From positions 111,290-175,289 of the forward strand of contig CAWDBS010000043.1 of assembly GCA_963800415.1 (NCBI GenBank): a stretch of 64,000 nucleotides of DNA. The letters are read 5' to 3'. This stretch comes from Palsa-504 sp963800415 (GTDB lineage: Bacteria > Actinomycetota > Actinomycetes > Streptosporangiales > Streptosporangiaceae). The position numbers and the translations under genes are program-made. How positions within the stretch are numbered: position 1 is the stretch's first letter; each line of letters opens with the position of its first letter. Below, piece after piece: positions 34,576 through 45,236 of the stretch. The notes beneath the pieces are model-generated. The model saw only the letters and a program-made list of their open reading frames with translations. It had not been told where the DNA came from and did no database searches.

Positions 34576-36213
34576 TCAGTGGCCGCGGAAGGCTTCCTCC
34601 AGCCACCAGGAACCGTGGGCGGACGTGACCTTGGCGTCGATGAGCAGCGGCCGCTCGCGAGGGCCGTCCAGCCAGGCGCGCACCGGCGCCAGGTCCGCCG
34701 TGTCGCGTACGGTCATCCCCTGGAACCCGAATCCGCGGCCGATGGCGGCGATGTCGGTCGGCGGGAACCGAACGACGTCGAGCGGGTCGCCGTCCGGCCC
34801 GAAGTGGTGCACCTCCGCGCCGTAGGCCTCGTCGTCGTAGACGACCACCACCATCGGCAGCCCCAGCCGCGCGACGGTCTCCAGCTCACTGACGCCCATC
34901 AGCGCGCCGCCGTCGCCGAGCGCGGCGACCGCCAGCCGGTCCGGCCGGGCGATCGCGGCCCCGATGGCTGTGGCCAGGCCGAGCCCGATCGCCTGGAACG
35001 CCTGCGTGAAGCAGAAGCCCGCCTCGTCGGGCACCGACAGGTACATGCTCGGGTAGCCCATGAAGTTGCCCGAGTCCACCGCCACGGTCCGCTCCGCGGG
35101 CAGCAGGTCGTCCAGCGCGACGGACAGCGTGCGCGGGTCGATCCGCTCCCCGTCGCTCTCGTCCTGGTACGCCACGTCCCGCCAGCGGCCCTGGCTCGCG
35201 ATCCGCGCCCGCATCTCCGCCGACCGGTACCCCCTGCTTGTCGCGGCCCGGCTTTCGGCCCCGAGCGCGTCAGCCACGGCGCGCGCGGTCTCGGCCACGT
35301 CCCCGGGCACGCCGAGGTACACCGGCCGGTGCGCGCCGATAGCGGCCGGGTCGTCGTCCACCTGGACCAGCGTGGCCTGCGGCGGGATCAGCGTGCCGTG
35401 CCGCGTCGTCCACATGTTCAGTGCGCAGGCCCAGCCCACGATGACGTCGGCGCCGCTGATCAGCTCCGCTGCCAGCGGCGAGGCGAACCCGCCGCTCACG
35501 TCCAGGTTCCACGGACTGCCGCGGAACAGCCCCTTGGCGACCGCGGAGGTAGCCAGCAGCGCCCCGCATGCGTCCGCCAGCCGCTCGAGCTCGGCGGCGC
35601 GGCCCCGGGCGCCCCGGCCCGCGATGAACACCGGCCGCCGCGCCTCGCGCAGCACGCCGGCCAGCGCGGTGACCGCCTCGGCGGCCGGGGCGGGCGGGTA
35701 CGTCCGCCGCAGCGCGGGCAGCTGGCCCGGCTCGCAGGCCGCGGCCTGGACGTTCAGCGGCAGGGCCAGGAGCACGGTGCGGCGGCCGAGCGCCGTGGCG
35801 TAGGCGCGGTGCGCGTCGGCCAGCGCCGAGGCGGGGGAGTAGAGCCTCATCGCGACCGCCCCGACGGCGGCCGCCAGCCCGGCCACGTCGACGTGGAAGT
35901 TGGACCGGACCTCTGGGGCCTCGGCCGTCAGCACCAGCAGCGGGGTGCGGCTCTTGGCCGCCTCGGCGATGCCGGTCATCGCGTTGGTCAGGCCGGGGCC
36001 CTGGTGCACCGTGACCACCCCGGGAGCTCCGGTGGTCCTGGCCCAGGCGTCGGCCATCACGGTGGCGCCGCCCTCGTGCCGGGCCGCGACGAACCTCGCC
36101 CCGCCTGCCACCAGCGCGTTCGTGACGTGAAAGTTGCCGCTGCCGACCACGCCGAACACGGTGTTCACCCCGAGTCCGGCCAGCCCGCGGCCGACGGCTT
36201 CGGCGACCCGCAT
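34576..36213 (-). CDS. Thiamine-diphosphate-dependent enzyme (acetolactate synthase/decarboxylase family)
   Basis: A 545-residue TPP enzyme. The catalytic Glu lies in AARHEGGATVMADAWAR (near residue 47), then HQGPGLTNAMTGIAEAAKSR, and the TPP-binding GDGGALMGVSELETVARLGL with VVVVYDDEAYGAE. Domain order is normal (PYR, central, PP). It may be a ketoacid decarboxylase, benzoylformate-decarboxylase-like or a carboligase; sequence alone does not decide. ATG 36213 starts 2 bp after the cyclase stop, so the two genes are co-translated. Confidence 0.88.
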   Translation of the reverse strand: MRVAEAVGRGLAGLGVNTVFGVVGSGNFHVTNALVAGGARFVAARHEGGATVMADAWARTTGAPGVVTVHQGPGLTNAMTGIAEAAKSRTPLLVLTAEAPEVRSNFHVDVAGLAAAVGAVAMRLYSPASALADAHRAYATALGRRTVLLALPLNVQAAACEPGQLPALRRTYPPAPAAEAVTALAGVLREARRPVFIAGRGARGRAAELERLADACGALLATSAVAKGLFRGSPWNLDVSGGFASPLAAELISGADVIVGWACALNMWTTRHGTLIPPQATLVQVDDDPAAIGAHRPVYLGVPGDVAETARAVADALGAESRAATSRGYRSAEMRARIASQGRWRDVAYQDESDGERIDPRTLSVALDDLLPAERTVAVDSGNFMGYPSMYLSVPDEAGFCFTQAFQAIGLGLATAIGAAIARPDRLAVAALGDGGALMGVSELETVARLGLPMVVVVYDDEAYGAEVHHFGPDGDPLDVVRFPPTDIAAIGRGFGFQGMTVRDTADLAPVRAWLDGPRERPLLIDAKVTSAHGSWWLEEAFRGH

Positions 36214-36215
36214 GC

Positions 36216-36989
<774 letters not shown>

Positions 36990-37168
36990 GATGCTCACTC
37001 CACGGTTAACGATCGCTGGGGCGGATAACCGAAGCCTTCACCATCGGCGCCCCGGTCGGCTAGTCCTCGGTTGATCTGGCCCGGACCCGGATTGATACTG
37101 TTCGCGGCGTCGTTACTGCTGTGCGAGGCCGCCGGACCGCGGCGTAACCTGAGTGTCGGGGGTGAAAG

Positions 37169-38018
37169 ATGACCAAGCCTGTCGTGACGGCAACGACCCT
37201 GGTCACGGAGGACGGCGTGCCGATCGACGCCATCCACCTGCCGGGCGAGAGGGACCTTGCGATCGTGGTCGCGCACGGTTTCACGCTGTCGTGGCAGCGG
37301 CCCAACGTCTGGCGGATCGCCAACCGGTTCAACCGGATGGCGGGCGTGCTCACCTTCGACTTCCGCGGCCACGGGCGCTCCGGTGGCCTGTCCACGCTGG
37401 GCGACCGCGAGATCAATGACCTCAACGTGGTCGTCGCGTGGGCCCGCGAACTCGGCTACCAGCAGGTCGCCGCGGTCGGCTTCTCGATGGGCGCCTCGAT
37501 CGTCCTGCGGCACGCCGGCCTGGTCGGCGGGCTGGACGCGGCGGTGTCGGTCAGCGGTCCCGGCCGCTGGTACTACCGCGGCACCGAACCCATGCGGCGG
37601 GTACACCTCGCGGTGGAACACCGGCTCGGCCGGTTCGTCACCCGGCGCTGGCTGAAAACCCGGATCAGCCCGGAAGGCTGGAAGCTGATCCCGGTCCCGC
37701 CGGCCGAGGCGGCGGCGCAGATCTCGCCGGTGCCACTGCTGATCGTGCACGGCGACAAGGACCACTACTTCCCACCCGAGCACGCCCGCCAGCTGTACAT
37801 GGCGGCCAGGGAACCCAAGGACCTCTGGCTCATGCCAGGCATGGGCCACGCCGAGGCCGCCTGCAATCAGGAACTCGTCGACCGCATCGGCCGCTGGGTC
37901 GACCAGGCCACGGCCCGCTCGGCCAGCGCCCGGGACGAGACCGGCCCGCCAACCCCGCAGAGGCCCCCGCGCAGACCCGCACGAGGCCCCCGCGCAGACC
38001 CCGAACGCCGCCGCCTAG
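37169..38018 (+). CDS. Alpha/beta hydrolase (3' end frameshifted)
   Basis: The core covers about 255 residues: VAHGFTLSW (oxyanion region), FDFRGHGRSGG, GFSMGASIVL (nucleophile Ser), LIVHGDKDHYF (Asp) and LMPGMGHAEA (His), a complete serine hydrolase triad. After about 37925 the translation is Pro/Arg-rich and runs without a stop into the next gene; a one-base shift near 37930-37990 would end it at TAG 38016-38018. Upstream and divergent is the cyclase gene. The substrate is unknown. Confidence 0.78.
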
Positions 38019-38117
38019 CCGCCGCGGACAGCCTTGGAGATCACCTGCCGCCCTCGGTGGGTAGGATCGTCCAGACGGCGAGCAAGGCCCTGTACGGGGC
38101 GAGAAAGGACCGGCGCG

Positions 38118-39581
38118 GTGAGCGGCAACCTGGCCGAACTGGTTGGCGTCGAGGTCCCCACCCGGCTGCTGATCGGCGGGGAGTGGACGAGCGGGCGGGG
38201 CGGCGGCACGCTGCCGGTGATCGACCCGGCCACGGAGGACGCGCTAGCCGAGGTGGCCGACGGGACGGTGGAGGACGCGCTCGACGCGGTCGGCGCGGCC
38301 TCCGGCGCTCTGGCCGGCTGGGCGGCGACGCCGCCGCGGCAGCGCGCGGAATGCCTGCGCCGGACCTTCGAGCTGATGACCTCCCGCGCCGAGTCCCTGG
38401 CGAAGCTGATGGTCGCCGAGAACGGCAAGGCGCTGCGCGACGCGCGAGGCGAGGCGGCGTATGCGGCCGAGTTCTTCCGCTGGTACGCGGAAGAGGCGGT
38501 GCGGATGGAAGGTGTGCTGATGCGGGCGCCTTCCGGGGCGAACAAGATCCTGGTCATGCGGCAGCCGGTCGGCGTCTCGGTGCTGGTCACGCCGTGGAAC
38601 TTCCCGGCCGCGATGGCCACCCGCAAGATCGGCCCTGCGCTGGCGGCCGGCTGCACGGTCGTGCTGAAGCCGGCTTCGGAGACCCCGCTGACCGCGCTGG
38701 CCATCGCCGGCCTGCTGGCCGAGGCGGGCGTGCCGGACGGCGTGGTCAACGTGCTGCCCTCCCGGAAGTCGGGTGCGGTCGTCTCGGCGATGCTGAACGA
38801 TCCGCGGGTCCGCAAGCTCTCGTTCACCGGCTCCACCGAGGTGGGCCGGATCCTGCTGCGCGAGGCGGCGGACACCGTCGTGAACACCTCGATGGAACTG
38901 GGCGGCAACGCGCCCTTCATCATCTTCGAGGACGCCGACATCGACGCCGCCATCGAGGGCGCGCTGATCGCCAAGATGCGCAACGGGGGCGAGGCGTGCA
39001 CCGCCGCCAACCGCTTCTACGTGCACGAGGCGGTCGCCGACGAGTTCAGCCGCAAGTTCGCGGCCCGCCTGGACGCCATGGTCGTCGGGCCGGGCCTGGA
39101 CGAGGGCACCGACGTGGGCCCGCTGGTCAACGAGCCGACCCGGTCGAAGGTGGCCGAACTGGTCGAGTCCGCAGCCGCGGACGGCGGCAAGGTGGTCACC
39201 GGCGGGCGGGCGCCGGACCGGCGCGGCTACTTCTACCAGCCGACCGTCATCGATCAGGTGCCGTCGGACGCCGGCATCCTCGGCACCGAGATCTTCGGGC
39301 CGGTGGCACCCGTCGTCCGGTTCACCGCCGAAGACGACGCCGTCACCTGGGCCAACGACACCGAGTTCGGGCTGGTCTCCTACGTCTACACCGGCGACCT
39401 GAGCCGCGGCCTACGGGTCAGCGAGGCCCTCGAGGCGGGCATGGTCGGCCTCAACCGTGGCATCGTGTCCGACCCGGCGGCGCCGTTCGGCGGCGTGAAG
39501 CAATCGGGCATCGGCCGTGAGGGCGCGCACGACGGACTCCTGGAATTCACCGAGACGAAGTACATAGCCACCAATTGGTGA
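38118..39581 (+). CDS. NAD(P)-dependent aldehyde dehydrogenase (succinate-semialdehyde type)
   Basis: A 487-residue ALDH: VLVTPWNFPAAMATRKIGPA, SFTGSTEVGRILL, the catalytic Glu in MELGGNAPFIIF, the Cys in GGEACTAANR, and PFGGVKQSGIGREGAHDGL near the end. It is closest in pattern to the GabD/succinate-semialdehyde group. GTG 38118 with AAAGGA 8 bp upstream is preferred over a longer frame. Neighbours (TPP enzyme, cyclase, hydrolase) suggest aldehyde oxidation in a degradative route. Confidence 0.9.
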   Translation: MSGNLAELVGVEVPTRLLIGGEWTSGRGGGTLPVIDPATEDALAEVADGTVEDALDAVGAASGALAGWAATPPRQRAECLRRTFELMTSRAESLAKLMVAENGKALRDARGEAAYAAEFFRWYAEEAVRMEGVLMRAPSGANKILVMRQPVGVSVLVTPWNFPAAMATRKIGPALAAGCTVVLKPASETPLTALAIAGLLAEAGVPDGVVNVLPSRKSGAVVSAMLNDPRVRKLSFTGSTEVGRILLREAADTVVNTSMELGGNAPFIIFEDADIDAAIEGALIAKMRNGGEACTAANRFYVHEAVADEFSRKFAARLDAMVVGPGLDEGTDVGPLVNEPTRSKVAELVESAAADGGKVVTGGRAPDRRGYFYQPTVIDQVPSDAGILGTEIFGPVAPVVRFTAEDDAVTWANDTEFGLVSYVYTGDLSRGLRVSEALEAGMVGLNRGIVSDPAAPFGGVKQSGIGREGAHDGLLEFTETKYIATNW

Positions 39582-39619
39582 CCCTGGCTGCGCGCCGGAG
39601 CGGCTAAGTTTCCCGTTCC

Positions 39620-39954
39620 ATGGGCGGAATGCAGGCCGGTGCCCATACGCATTCGATAGCTAGCCTGGCGTCCCCGGCTGGCCGGGGGCCCGAACTACAC
39701 CGGGCTCAAAGGTAGCCATCCGCGGCCATGACCTACACGCTGGTGGTGCTGCTGGCCGCGGGAAGGCGCAATGGTATGACCCGCGCCGTACCACGGCAAA
39801 CCTCGTCGTGCTCTTCCCCGGGGTGGCAGAGTATCGCGACTTTACCCAGGAGCAGGCCGTGCTGGCCAAGTTCGGCAAGCCCGCGCGAACCTACCACGTC
39901 GGTGCCTACACGGTCCTGGTCTGGGACAAGAACCTGCTCAGCAAACTCAGTTGA
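39620..39954 (+). pseudogene. Remnant of an NSD/LHG family membrane gene
   Basis: Three pieces of the family remain: the start region (CTAAGTT, 9 bases, ATGGGCGGAATGC) nearly repeats the promoter/start of the gene at 40001; a middle scrap MTYTLVVLLA (39728); and the C-terminal tail WYDPRR...KFGKPARTYHVGAYTVL and WDKNLL, ending TGA 39952-39954. Internal deletions removed most helices. Confidence 0.75.
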
Positions 39955-40000
39955 CCTCCACCTCCCGTCACCGGCGGGGAGCGGCTAAGCTTTCCTTTCC

Positions 40001-41686
40001 ATGGGCGGAGTGCGTGCCGGCGCCGAGACCCCGCCACCATCCCGGTCGGCCTCATCCGCGGGATCGGCCGAGCGGGGGAACCTGTCCGGTGCCCGGGGAC
40101 GGTGGTCCGCGCTCGCGGCTTACCTGCTGGCCGCAGTGGTCATGTTCGCGGCGTACCTGCGCCTTTCCGAGACGTCTGGGCCGAACTCCGACAGCGCCAA
40201 CATCCTGCTGATGGGATGGGACCTGCTGCACGGCCATCTGCGTCTGCACGGTTGGTATATGTCGGACGTCTCGTTCTACCCGACCGAACTCCCGCAGTAC
40301 GCTCTGCTCGAGAGCCTCTTCGGCCTGCGCATGCAGACCGCGCATGTCGCCGCGGCGATGACCTATACGCTGACGTTCCTGCTCGCCGTGCTGCTGGCCA
40401 GGAGCGGCTCGACCGGGCGTGTGGCCACGACCAGGACCTTGATCGCGGCGGGCATCATGCTGGCCCCGCAGTTCGGCCCGGGTGTCTTCGCCCTGGACCT
40501 CTCGGTCGGCCACATCGGCACCTCGGTCCCGCTGCTGCTGACCTGGCTACTGCTCGATAAGGCCACGCCCCGGTGGTATGTGCCGGTGATCACCGCCGTG
40601 CTTCTCGCCTGGGTCCTGGTCGCCGACCCCATCGTCTACGTCGTCGGGATCGGCCCGCTGGGTGCGGTGGCGGCGGCGCGGGTCATCCGGGGCTTCGCCA
40701 GCGGCAGCGGCCACTGGACCACCCGTATCGCCGCCGAATGGTACAACCTGTCCCTCGGCGCGGCGGCAGTGGCCGCGTCCGGGCTCGCCTGGGTCGTCGA
40801 TACCATGCTCAGCGCCATGGGCGGCTACGTCGTGAACCGGCCGCCGTTCTACCTGACCCCGTGGCATGACCTGCACAACAACACGCAGGCCGTGCCGAAG
40901 CTGCTCGAGATCTTCGGCGCGGCCTACGCCGGGCTCAGCGGCATCTGGCTCGCCCTGGCGTTGCTGCACCTGGCCAGCGTGCTCGTGGTCGGCTGGGCCC
41001 TGCTGCGCGTGGCCCGGCGGTTCTTCGGCGTCAGCCTCGTCGACCAGGTTCTCGCGGTGGCGATTGTCCTCAACGTGGCGCTGTACCTGCTCACCAACGC
41101 CTCGGACCTAGCCGCACATGAGGTCGCCATCATCGTCCCGTTCGGCGCGGCGCTGGCCGCGCGGGTACTGGCCGGGGCGGCCACGAGAGCCACTGCCCGG
41201 GACGGGGACCTGGCTGCCGGATCAGGCGGACTGGCCCGCCGGATCCGGCTGGCCGGCTTCGCCGTCGGCATTGTGGTACTGGCCGGCTACACGGCCGGGC
41301 TCGGATACGAGATCAGCCAGCCGACGGCCCCTCCGGCCAATACCAGCCTCGCGCCCTGGCTGCTGGACCACCACCTCACCTATGGCCTCGGCGGCTACTG
41401 GACAGGCAGCAGTGTCACGGTTAACAGCGACGGCCGGGTCAAGATCAGGGCCCTGATGCAGTTCACGATGAAGCGGGACCTGTGGATGTCCAACGTCTGG
41501 TGGTACGACCCGAAGCTGCATTACGCCAACTTCATCGTCCTCGACAGCCGACCGGGCTTCATGAACCACTGGGAGCCGCGGGCCCTTGTCCGGAAGTATT
41601 TCGGCCGTCCTGCCCGGACCTACCGGGCCGGTCCTTACACCATCATGGTCTGGAACAAGAACCTGCTGAAGAGCATTCCCCGCTAG
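40001..41686 (+). CDS. Polytopic membrane protein, putative GT-C glycosyltransferase (NSD/LHG family)
   Basis: An intact 561-residue member. Helix 1 (about 36-54) is followed by NSDSANILLMGWDLLHGHL (62-80) and RLHGWYMSDVSFYPTELPQY. About 11 further helices follow, with FGAALAARVLAG before the last, then a roughly 130-residue C-terminal domain (GGYWTGSSVTVNSDGRVKI, WYDPKLHYANFIV, KYFGRPARTYRAGPYTIMVW). Inferred role is transfer of a sugar from a polyprenyl donor outside the membrane. TAAGCT (39986-39991) stands 9 bp before the ATG. Confidence 0.75.
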   Translation: MGGVRAGAETPPPSRSASSAGSAERGNLSGARGRWSALAAYLLAAVVMFAAYLRLSETSGPNSDSANILLMGWDLLHGHLRLHGWYMSDVSFYPTELPQYALLESLFGLRMQTAHVAAAMTYTLTFLLAVLLARSGSTGRVATTRTLIAAGIMLAPQFGPGVFALDLSVGHIGTSVPLLLTWLLLDKATPRWYVPVITAVLLAWVLVADPIVYVVGIGPLGAVAAARVIRGFASGSGHWTTRIAAEWYNLSLGAAAVAASGLAWVVDTMLSAMGGYVVNRPPFYLTPWHDLHNNTQAVPKLLEIFGAAYAGLSGIWLALALLHLASVLVVGWALLRVARRFFGVSLVDQVLAVAIVLNVALYLLTNASDLAAHEVAIIVPFGAALAARVLAGAATRATARDGDLAAGSGGLARRIRLAGFAVGIVVLAGYTAGLGYEISQPTAPPANTSLAPWLLDHHLTYGLGGYWTGSSVTVNSDGRVKIRALMQFTMKRDLWMSNVWWYDPKLHYANFIVLDSRPGFMNHWEPRALVRKYFGRPARTYRAGPYTIMVWNKNLLKSIPR

Positions 41687-41735
41687 CCTGGCGGGCTTGA
41701 TCCGGTGACCCTATTTCTGGTGAGCCGCGCTTGTC

Positions 41736-42405
41736 GTGAGCGCGATCGAGCACCTGGGCGGGTACACGTCTCTCCCACTGCCCACCAGGATTGCCTCCGC
41801 CGTAGACATCCCCGCCCACCTCGTGCTGACCATCGAGGGCATCCTCCACCTGTACGGAGCCTATTTCGTCGGCATGTCGCCGTGGGTGGCGATTGCCTTT
41901 GCCGTGGTGCACCTGGTCGGCCTTGCCCGCGCGCTGTGGGGTGTCTGCCGCGCGTTCCGGCGCTTCTTCTCCGCCGACCTGATCGTCCCGGTGCTGGCCA
42001 CCGGGATCGTGATCAACATGGCCGCCTACGTGTTCAGCATCAAACCCGCCACGTGGTTTGACACCAGGGAGATTGCCGCCATGTTGCCTTTCGGCGCCGT
42101 CCTCGCCGACCGTCTGCTCGCCGAGCCGTTGGCCAGGATGCGGGTGGAGCCGGTACTGGCGGGCGTGCTGGCCTGCTACGCGGTCGCCCTCGGGTACGGA
42201 GCTTCGCAGCCCTCGAAAACCGACGGCGAGCATCCGATCGTGGGAGCGGCGAGTCTCGGCCATCCCCAGCCAGGACATCCTCGCGCTGGCCGGGCCTCCG
42301 GCGCACACCTACCACTACGAGACCTTCACCGTCATGGTCTGGAACCACAACCTCCTCGCCGACCTGGGCAGCCCCCCGTCATCCGTGCCCGGCAACCTCC
42401 GCTGA
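41736..42405 (+). pseudogene. Truncated NSD/LHG family membrane gene
   Basis: Only the second half of the family is present: HLVLTIEGILHLYGAYFVG, a helix pair, LATGIVINMAAYVFSIKPAT and MLPFGAVLADRLLA. The frame shifts near 42255 and an internal piece is missing before the tail HTYHYETFTVMVWNHNLLAD. No N-terminal NSD loop exists. Confidence 0.75.
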
Positions 42406-42463
42406 CCCGCTGGTCGGCGTTGTTTGCCTGCTGCCGCACTGGGACGTTCCGTACACTGGCGGA

Positions 42464-43294
42464 ATGATCAACGGTCACCGGATCGGCGTCGTGCTGCCCG
42501 CCTACAACGCGGCAGGAACTCTGTCACGTACAGTAGCTGAATTTGATCGCAAGGTGATCGACGAGATCGTGCTCGTCGACGACGCCAGCACCGACCAGAC
42601 AGTCACCTTGGCCCGCGAACTCGGCTTGGAGCCGATCCGCCACGAACTCAACGTGGGCTACGGCGGAAACCAGAAGACCTGCTACCGGCGGGTGCTTGAG
42701 CTCGGCGCGGACATCATCGTCATGGTGCATCCGGACTACCAGTACTCACCGTTGCTCGTTCCGGCCATGGCATCGATGATCGCCTACGGCGAGTATGACC
42801 TTGTCCTTGGCTCGCGCATCCTCGCCCAGAACTCGGTCGCCCGCGGCATGCCCCGCTACAAGTATGTCGCTAACCGCTTCCTCACCTTGGTCGAGAACAT
42901 CTTCCTGCGGCAGAAACTGTCCGAGTACCACACCGGCCTGCGCGCGTTCAGCAGCACGCTGCTCGCCGGTTTGCCGTTCGAGCGCAACTCCGATGATTTC
43001 GTTTTCGACAATCAGATCATCGCCCAGGCCGTCTCCGTTGGCGCCAGGATCGGCGAGGTGTCATGTCCGACTCGGTACGCGGCCGACTCGTCGTCGATCA
43101 ACCTGCGCAGGAGCATCCGATACGGCCTCGGCGTGCTGCGTACATGCGGACAGTACCGGCTCCATAAGCACGGGTTACGCCGTTACCCCTACCTCGACTT
43201 CGATCCCGCCGCAGTGCTCGCCCGGCTCCAGTCGGCCGCCACCATGGCCAAGTCGGCGGCTGAAGTCAGCGAGTCGGCTCGCACCCACGGTTAG
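42464..43294 (+). CDS. Family 2 glycosyltransferase, copy 2
   Basis: A 276-residue paralogue of the 24701-25531 protein, with the same start MINGHRIGVVLPAYNAAGTL, VDDASTDQTVTLAREL, MVHPDYQYSP and ARGMPRYKYVANRFLTLVEN. Differences cluster at the N-terminal loop and the C-terminal 25 residues. TACACT (42452-42457) with 6 bases before ATG repeats the leaderless promoter of copy 1. It probably makes a polyprenyl-phosphate sugar; the intact status of both copies suggests both are used. Confidence 0.85.
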   Translation: MINGHRIGVVLPAYNAAGTLSRTVAEFDRKVIDEIVLVDDASTDQTVTLARELGLEPIRHELNVGYGGNQKTCYRRVLELGADIIVMVHPDYQYSPLLVPAMASMIAYGEYDLVLGSRILAQNSVARGMPRYKYVANRFLTLVENIFLRQKLSEYHTGLRAFSSTLLAGLPFERNSDDFVFDNQIIAQAVSVGARIGEVSCPTRYAADSSSINLRRSIRYGLGVLRTCGQYRLHKHGLRRYPYLDFDPAAVLARLQSAATMAKSAAEVSESARTHG

Positions 43295-43316
43295 CATGCG
43301 CACTGAGAAACGACGA

Positions 43317-43829
43317 ATGTCGAGGTCATCTGACGCGGGTGCCAGGGCCCGCCAGGACGCGCGTCCGGCAGGGCCGTCCGCGGGGATGTCGCAGCAGGCA
43401 CCGCGGAACCATTCAACGGAAAGTGCCGAGCGCGAAGGAACACCGGGGAGGCGTCATTTGACCATCGCAAGCGTTGCGCTACTGCTGTTCGCCGTCGTCT
43501 CCGCGGCGGGCGGACAGGTGATGCTCAAGCACGGCATGCAGGTCGCAACGGCCCGCGCCGCCCATTCCGGCGGATCGCTGGCGCTCCGCGCGGCCACCTC
43601 GCCGTGGGTGCTACTCGGGCTGGTAGTTTTCGGCGTCTCGGCGGTAGCCTGGCTGGCCGCCCTCTCGCGGGTACCGCTGAGCGTGGCCTACCCGTTCAAT
43701 GCCCTCGGCTATCTCGTCATCCTGACCGCGAGCATCGTCGTATTGCACGAGCGAGCCAGCGTGCTGACCTGGGTGGGCACCCTCATGGTCGTGTCCGGAC
43801 TGGTCATTGTGGTGCTGACCAAACCGTAG
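43317..43829 (+). CDS. SMR/ArnE-F-like small membrane transporter, copy 2
   Basis: A 170-residue paralogue of 25687-26196 with the same four helices (LTIASVALLLFAVVSAAGGQ; WVLLGLVVFGVSAVAWLAAL; VAYPFNALGYLVILTASIVV; VLTWVGTLMVVSGLVIVVL). The polar N-terminal 55 residues diverge more than the helices. It follows GT2 copy 2 by 22 bp; unlike copy 1, no convergent membrane gene follows directly, and a decayed rmlA comes next. Confidence 0.82.
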   Translation: MSRSSDAGARARQDARPAGPSAGMSQQAPRNHSTESAEREGTPGRRHLTIASVALLLFAVVSAAGGQVMLKHGMQVATARAAHSGGSLALRAATSPWVLLGLVVFGVSAVAWLAALSRVPLSVAYPFNALGYLVILTASIVVLHERASVLTWVGTLMVVSGLVIVVLTKP

Positions 43830-43887
43830 CCGGTCGCGGCCTGGCTTCGTCCGCAGTAGCAGGCCTGCCGCGATAAGCTTCCGGACC

Positions 43888-44951
43888 GTGAAGGCCCCCG
43901 TTCTGGCCGGGGCTCGGGGACGCGGCTCCGGCCGATCACCCACACCTACGCCAAGCAACTGGTCCCCGTGGCGAACAAGCCGGTGCTGTTCTACGGCCTG
44001 GAGGCGATCCGCGATGCCGGGATCACCGAGGTGGGGATCGTGGTCGGCGACACCGAGCCCGCGATCCGCGCGGCCGTCGGTTCCGGCCGCGCGTTCGGGC
44101 TGGACGTGACTTACATCCGGCAGTCAGCCCCGCTCGGGCTGGCGCATGCGGTCCTGGAGGCCAGGGAGTTCCTCGGCGACGAGGACTTCGTGATGTACCT
44201 GGGTGACAACTTCATCGTGGGCGGCATCACCGTGCCGGTGGAGGAGTTCCGTGCCTCCAGGCCCGATGCCCACATCATGCTCACCTCGGTGCCGGACCCG
44301 CGGCAGTTCGGGGTCGCCGAGCTCGACGGCGCGGGCCAGCTCATCGGCTTGGCGGAGAAGCCGCAGCAGCCCAGGAGCGATCTTGCCCTGGTCGGGGTGT
44401 AGCTGTTCACGCCGGCCGTGCACGAGGCGGTCGCGGGCCTGGAACCGTCGTGGCGCGGAGAGCTGGAGATCACCGAGGCCATTCAGTGGCTCGTGCGCAG
44501 CGGCCGCAAGGTCACCTCCACGATCATCTCGGGGTACTGGAAGGACACCGGCAACGTCGCGGACGTGCTGGAGGTCAACCGGATCGTGCTGGAGAGCGTC
44601 GAGCCGGCCGTGGCCGGCGTGGTGGACGCGGCAAGTGAGCTTATCGGCCGGGTGGTCATCGAAGCCGGAGCCAAGGTCAGCGGGTCGCGGATCGTCGGGC
44701 CGGCCATCATCGGCGCCGGTACCGAGGTGACTGACTCTTACGTCGGCCCGTTCACCTCAGTCGCCCCCGACTGCGTGATCGCCGATAGCGAGATCGAGTA
44801 CTCCATCGTCCTGGCCGGGCGTCGATCCGCGGGGTACGCCGCATCGAGGCGTTCCTCATCGGGCACGACGTCGAGGTGACCCCGGCCCCGCGGGTGCGCA
44901 AGGCGCACCGCCTGGTGCTCGGAGATCACAGCAAGGTGCAGATAAGCTCAT
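43888..44951 (+). pseudogene. Second rmlA copy, decayed
   Basis: About 90% identical by eye to rmlA at 27981. Lesions are a one-base loss near 43908 that breaks the LAGGSGTR motif, a TAG at 44401 where copy 1 has a Tyr codon (GVYLF), a one-base loss near 44818, and loss of the stop codon (copy 1 TCG TAA, here TCA TGC). Three independent lesions make a real pseudogene more likely than sequencing error. Confidence 0.85.
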
Positions 44952-45115
44952 GCGCGCCATCCTCCGTTCCAAGATCAGCGGATGGAGACCGGAGTTCTTG
45001 CGGCAACTAAGCCGTAGGTCACCTCGTTGTGCTCGTCGGCCACCAGCGCCGCCCAGCGCGGGCGGACCCGGAGAAAGCTTGGCCTCCGACCTGCGCCGTA
45101 CTCCACGGGGCCGGA

Positions 45116-45216
45116 GGCTAAGCCAGGTACTGCACGAACGCGCCGACGTGCTGACCTGGATGGGCTCGCTCCGGGAGGTGTCAGGGCTGATCATCGTGGT
45201 CTTGGCCAAGCCATAG
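45116..45216 (+). pseudogene. 3' fragment of a third SMR-like transporter gene
   Basis: VLHERADVLTWMGSLREVSG and LIIVVLAKP match the last 30 residues of the two transporters. The rest is missing. It sits 20 bp from the end of a convergent membrane gene, as copy 1 does, so it marks the edge of a duplicated cassette. The stretch 44952-45115 shows nothing recognisable. Confidence 0.75.
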
Positions 45217-45236
45217 CAGGCCGCCCGCCGGGTGAC

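Noticed and set aside
37169..39520. A single 783-residue hydrolase fusion protein
   Set aside because: Only the first 255 residues are protein-like; the rest is an off-frame reading of the aldehyde dehydrogenase, whose own frame is excellent.
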